The position numbers and the translations under genes are program-made. From Oscillospiraceae bacterium (GTDB lineage: Bacteria > Bacillota > Clostridia > Oscillospirales > Oscillospiraceae), in assembly GCA_017458025.1 (NCBI GenBank), contig JAFTGG010000024.1, positions 1-7,788 on the forward strand: a stretch of DNA of 7,788 nt. The letters run 5' to 3'. Shown piece by piece: positions 6,333 through 7,788 of the stretch (position 1 is its first letter; each line of letters starts with the position of its first letter). The notes beneath the pieces were generated by a model that did not search any database, was not told the DNA's origin, and worked only from the letters and a program-made list of their open reading frames with translations.

Positions 6333-6394
6333 ATACAATGAATCAATAGGTGGATTAGGCCCTTTTATCAAATACGAAAGGAACGGATACAATT

Positions 6395-6709
6395 ATGGAA
6401 AATCGTGTCACCGTCAGCATCTGCGGCGAAGAGTATACGCTTGTCGCCGAGGAAGCGCCGTCCTATATGCAGAAGGTCGGCGGCTATGTCGACGCCAAGC
6501 TGAACGAGCTGCTTGTGTCCGCGAAGGTCGGACGCACCGACGCGGCGGTCCTGACCGCCGTCAACATCGCCGACGAGCTTTTTAAGGAGCGCGAGGCGGC
6601 GGAGACGCTGCGCGCCCAGTTGAAGGAGTACATCGACGAGGCGACCAAGGCGCGCAACGAGGCAAGCGAGCTCAAGCGCGAGCTGTTTAAGCTGCAAAGC
6701 AGGAAGTAA
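6395..6709 (+). CDS. zapA: Cell division protein ZapA
   Basis: ZapA binds FtsZ at midcell and bundles its filaments, stabilising the Z ring. The 104-residue product fits the family: an N-terminal strand-rich head (VTVSICGEEYTLVAEEAP, residues 5-22), then YMQKVGGYVDAKLNELL, the conserved helix DAAVLTAVNIADELFKERE (49-67), and a C-terminal coiled coil rich in Glu, Lys, Arg and Leu (about 65-104) for oligomerisation. ATG at 6395 has GAAAGGAAC upstream; the core AAAGGA (6377-6382) is 12 bases away, slightly long. It is transcribed away from the DnaD/DnaB-like gene and is followed after six bases by the U32 gene, so the two form an operon. Confidence 0.9.
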   Translation: MENRVTVSICGEEYTLVAEEAPSYMQKVGGYVDAKLNELLVSAKVGRTDAAVLTAVNIADELFKEREAAETLRAQLKEYIDEATKARNEASELKRELFKLQSRK

Positions 6710-6715
6710 CCGTGC

Positions 6716-7788
6716 ATGACCGAATTGTTGGCCCCCGCCGGATCGAAGGAAGCGCTCGTCGCCGCCGTGCAGAACGGCGCGGACGCGGTGTATCTGGGCG
6801 TTGACGAGTTCAACGCCCGCCGCGGCGCGCGCAATTTTTCTCCGGAGGAGCTCCACGCCGCCGCGGCGTACTGCCATCTGCGCGGCGTTCGCGTCTACCT
6901 GACGCTCAATACGCTGGTCAACGACCGCGAGCTCCATGCCCTTTCCTCCGCCGCGCGCGTCGCGAACGAGGCGGGCGTCGACGCGATCCTGGTACAGGAT
7001 TGGGGCGTGCTGGACACGCTGCGCCGCGTCGTGCCGGATATGCCGCTGCACGCGAGCACGCAGATGACCGTCCACACGCTCTCCGGCGTACGGGAGGCGG
7101 CGCGACTCGGCGTCGCGCGCGCCGTGCTCGCGCGGGAGCTCTCCCGCGACGAGATCCGCGAGCTCTGCGAAAAAAGCCCCATCGAGCTGGAGGTGTTTGT
7201 CCACGGCGCGCTGTGCATGTGCTATTCGGGACAGTGCGCGATGAGCGCCGTCATCGGACAGCGCAGCGGCAACCGCGGGCTTTGCGCCCAGCCCTGCCGC
7301 CTGCCCTACAACGGCGCGCACCCGCTGAGCCTGCGCGACAACGATCTCGCCGCTTATGTGCCGGAGCTTCAGGACATGGGCGTCGCCTGCCTCAAGCTGG
7401 AGGGGCGCATGAAGCGTCCGGAGTACGTCGCCGCGGTGACGGGCATCTACGCGCGCCTTTTGCGCGAGCACCGCGCCGCCACCGGCGAGGAGCAGGCGCA
7501 GCTTGCCGCCGCGTTCTCGCGCGACGGGTTCACGGACGGCTATTATCGGAATGAGAAGAACGCGGATATGTTCGGCGTCCGTCCCGCGAACGCGCGCTGG
7601 CCGGAGGAATGGTTCGCGCGGCTGCGCGCGGACTATGACCGCGGCGACCTGCGCAAGGTGCCCGTGCGCTTCGCGGCGAAGCTCGCGCTGGGCGAGCCGG
7701 CGCAGCTGCTCGCGGGCGACGCTGTCGGGCTTACCGTCTCCGTCGCCGGTCCGGAGCCGGAGCCGGCGCGTACGCGCAGCGTTACCGC
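6716..7788 (+). CDS. U32-family protein (putative RNA hydroxylation / peptidase U32), cut by right edge
   Basis: U32 proteins were first named as peptidases or collagenases. Characterised bacterial members instead act with prephenate-derived steps in RNA hydroxylation (TrhP on tRNA U34, RlhA on 23S rRNA) or in ubiquinone hydroxylation (UbiU/UbiV, which hold an iron-sulfur cluster). The 357 visible residues start ELLAPAGSKEALVAAVQNGA, the usual barrel start. They contain the signature EVFVHGALCMCYSGQCAMS (159-177) followed by RSGNRGLCAQPCRLPY (183-198) and CLKLEGRMK (225-233). Cys167, Cys174, Cys190 and Cys225 match in order and rough spacing the cluster ligands of UbiU. The window ends just after the core, in a region that may begin a DUF3656-like C-terminal domain. 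ATG at 6716 has AGGAAG (6701-6706) nine bases upstream, inside the end of zapA. Substrate is unknown. Confidence 0.9.
   Translation, partial: MTELLAPAGSKEALVAAVQNGADAVYLGVDEFNARRGARNFSPEELHAAAAYCHLRGVRVYLTLNTLVNDRELHALSSAARVANEAGVDAILVQDWGVLDTLRRVVPDMPLHASTQMTVHTLSGVREAARLGVARAVLARELSRDEIRELCEKSPIELEVFVHGALCMCYSGQCAMSAVIGQRSGNRGLCAQPCRLPYNGAHPLSLRDNDLAAYVPELQDMGVACLKLEGRMKRPEYVAAVTGIYARLLREHRAATGEEQAQLAAAFSRDGFTDGYYRNEKNADMFGVRPANARWPEEWFARLRADYDRGDLRKVPVRFAAKLALGEPAQLLAGDAVGLTVSVAGPEPEPARTRSVT

Noticed and set aside
6339..6394. Possible small ORF or riboswitch in the zapA leader (AGGTGG near 6347)
   Set aside because: No start codon follows at a useful distance and I see no strong pairing.
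6368..7471. Long minus-strand open frame (367 codons) opposite zapA and the U32 gene
   Set aside because: Antisense shadow of two recognised genes, with Ala/Arg/Val-rich composition and no family pattern.
1..7788. CRISPR array, tRNA or rRNA gene, insertion sequence, phage or defence genes
   Set aside because: No spaced direct repeats, tRNA-like folds, transposase motifs or terminal repeats were seen; every larger stretch is explained by ordinary chromosomal genes.

Overview
The window is a GC-rich stretch of bacterial chromosome carrying housekeeping genes, very probably from an endospore-forming member of the Firmicutes, class Clostridia. The evidence is a germination protease (gpr) gene, a primosome pair of DnaD/DnaB-like and DnaI-like proteins, a dimeric-type glycyl-tRNA synthetase, an LtaS-type lipoteichoic acid synthase and ZapA. 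The high GC content would suit the Oscillospiraceae/Ruminococcaceae side of Clostridia; that placement is inference.

Layout. (1) 1-316, minus: 5' part of gpr, running off the left edge. (2) 317-500: divergent control region with a sporulation-type promoter candidate for gpr and a strong vegetative promoter with A-tracts for rpsT. (3) 501-764, plus: rpsT (ribosomal protein S20), UUG start, then a hairpin terminator at 776-805. (4) 831-2255, plus: glyQS, with no T-box and no clear promoter of its own. (5) 2275-2302: a hairpin serving as terminator for the two convergent genes. (6) 6131 down to 2302, minus: an operon of a DnaD/DnaB-like primosome protein (GTG start), a DnaI-type helicase-loader ATPase and an LtaS-family membrane enzyme; the last two overlap by ATGA. 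(7) 6132-6394: AT-rich divergent promoter region, with three inverted repeats in the predicted leader of the minus operon. (8) 6395-6709 and 6716-7788, plus: zapA and a U32-family protein cut by the right edge.

How the genes relate. The minus operon joins helicase loading (DnaD-like plus DnaI) to a cell-envelope polymerase. It is transcribed back-to-back with zapA, a Z-ring stabiliser, so replication, envelope and division genes share one control region. The U32 protein next to zapA probably belongs to the RNA-hydroxylation branch of that family. rpsT and glyQS are both translation genes and may share the rpsT promoter by read-through.

I see no mobile element, CRISPR array, tRNA, rRNA, defence cassette or obviously transferred gene. 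Every stretch over about 300 bases is coding. The items most worth a second look concern regulation and gene arrangement, and I do not see a new biological system.
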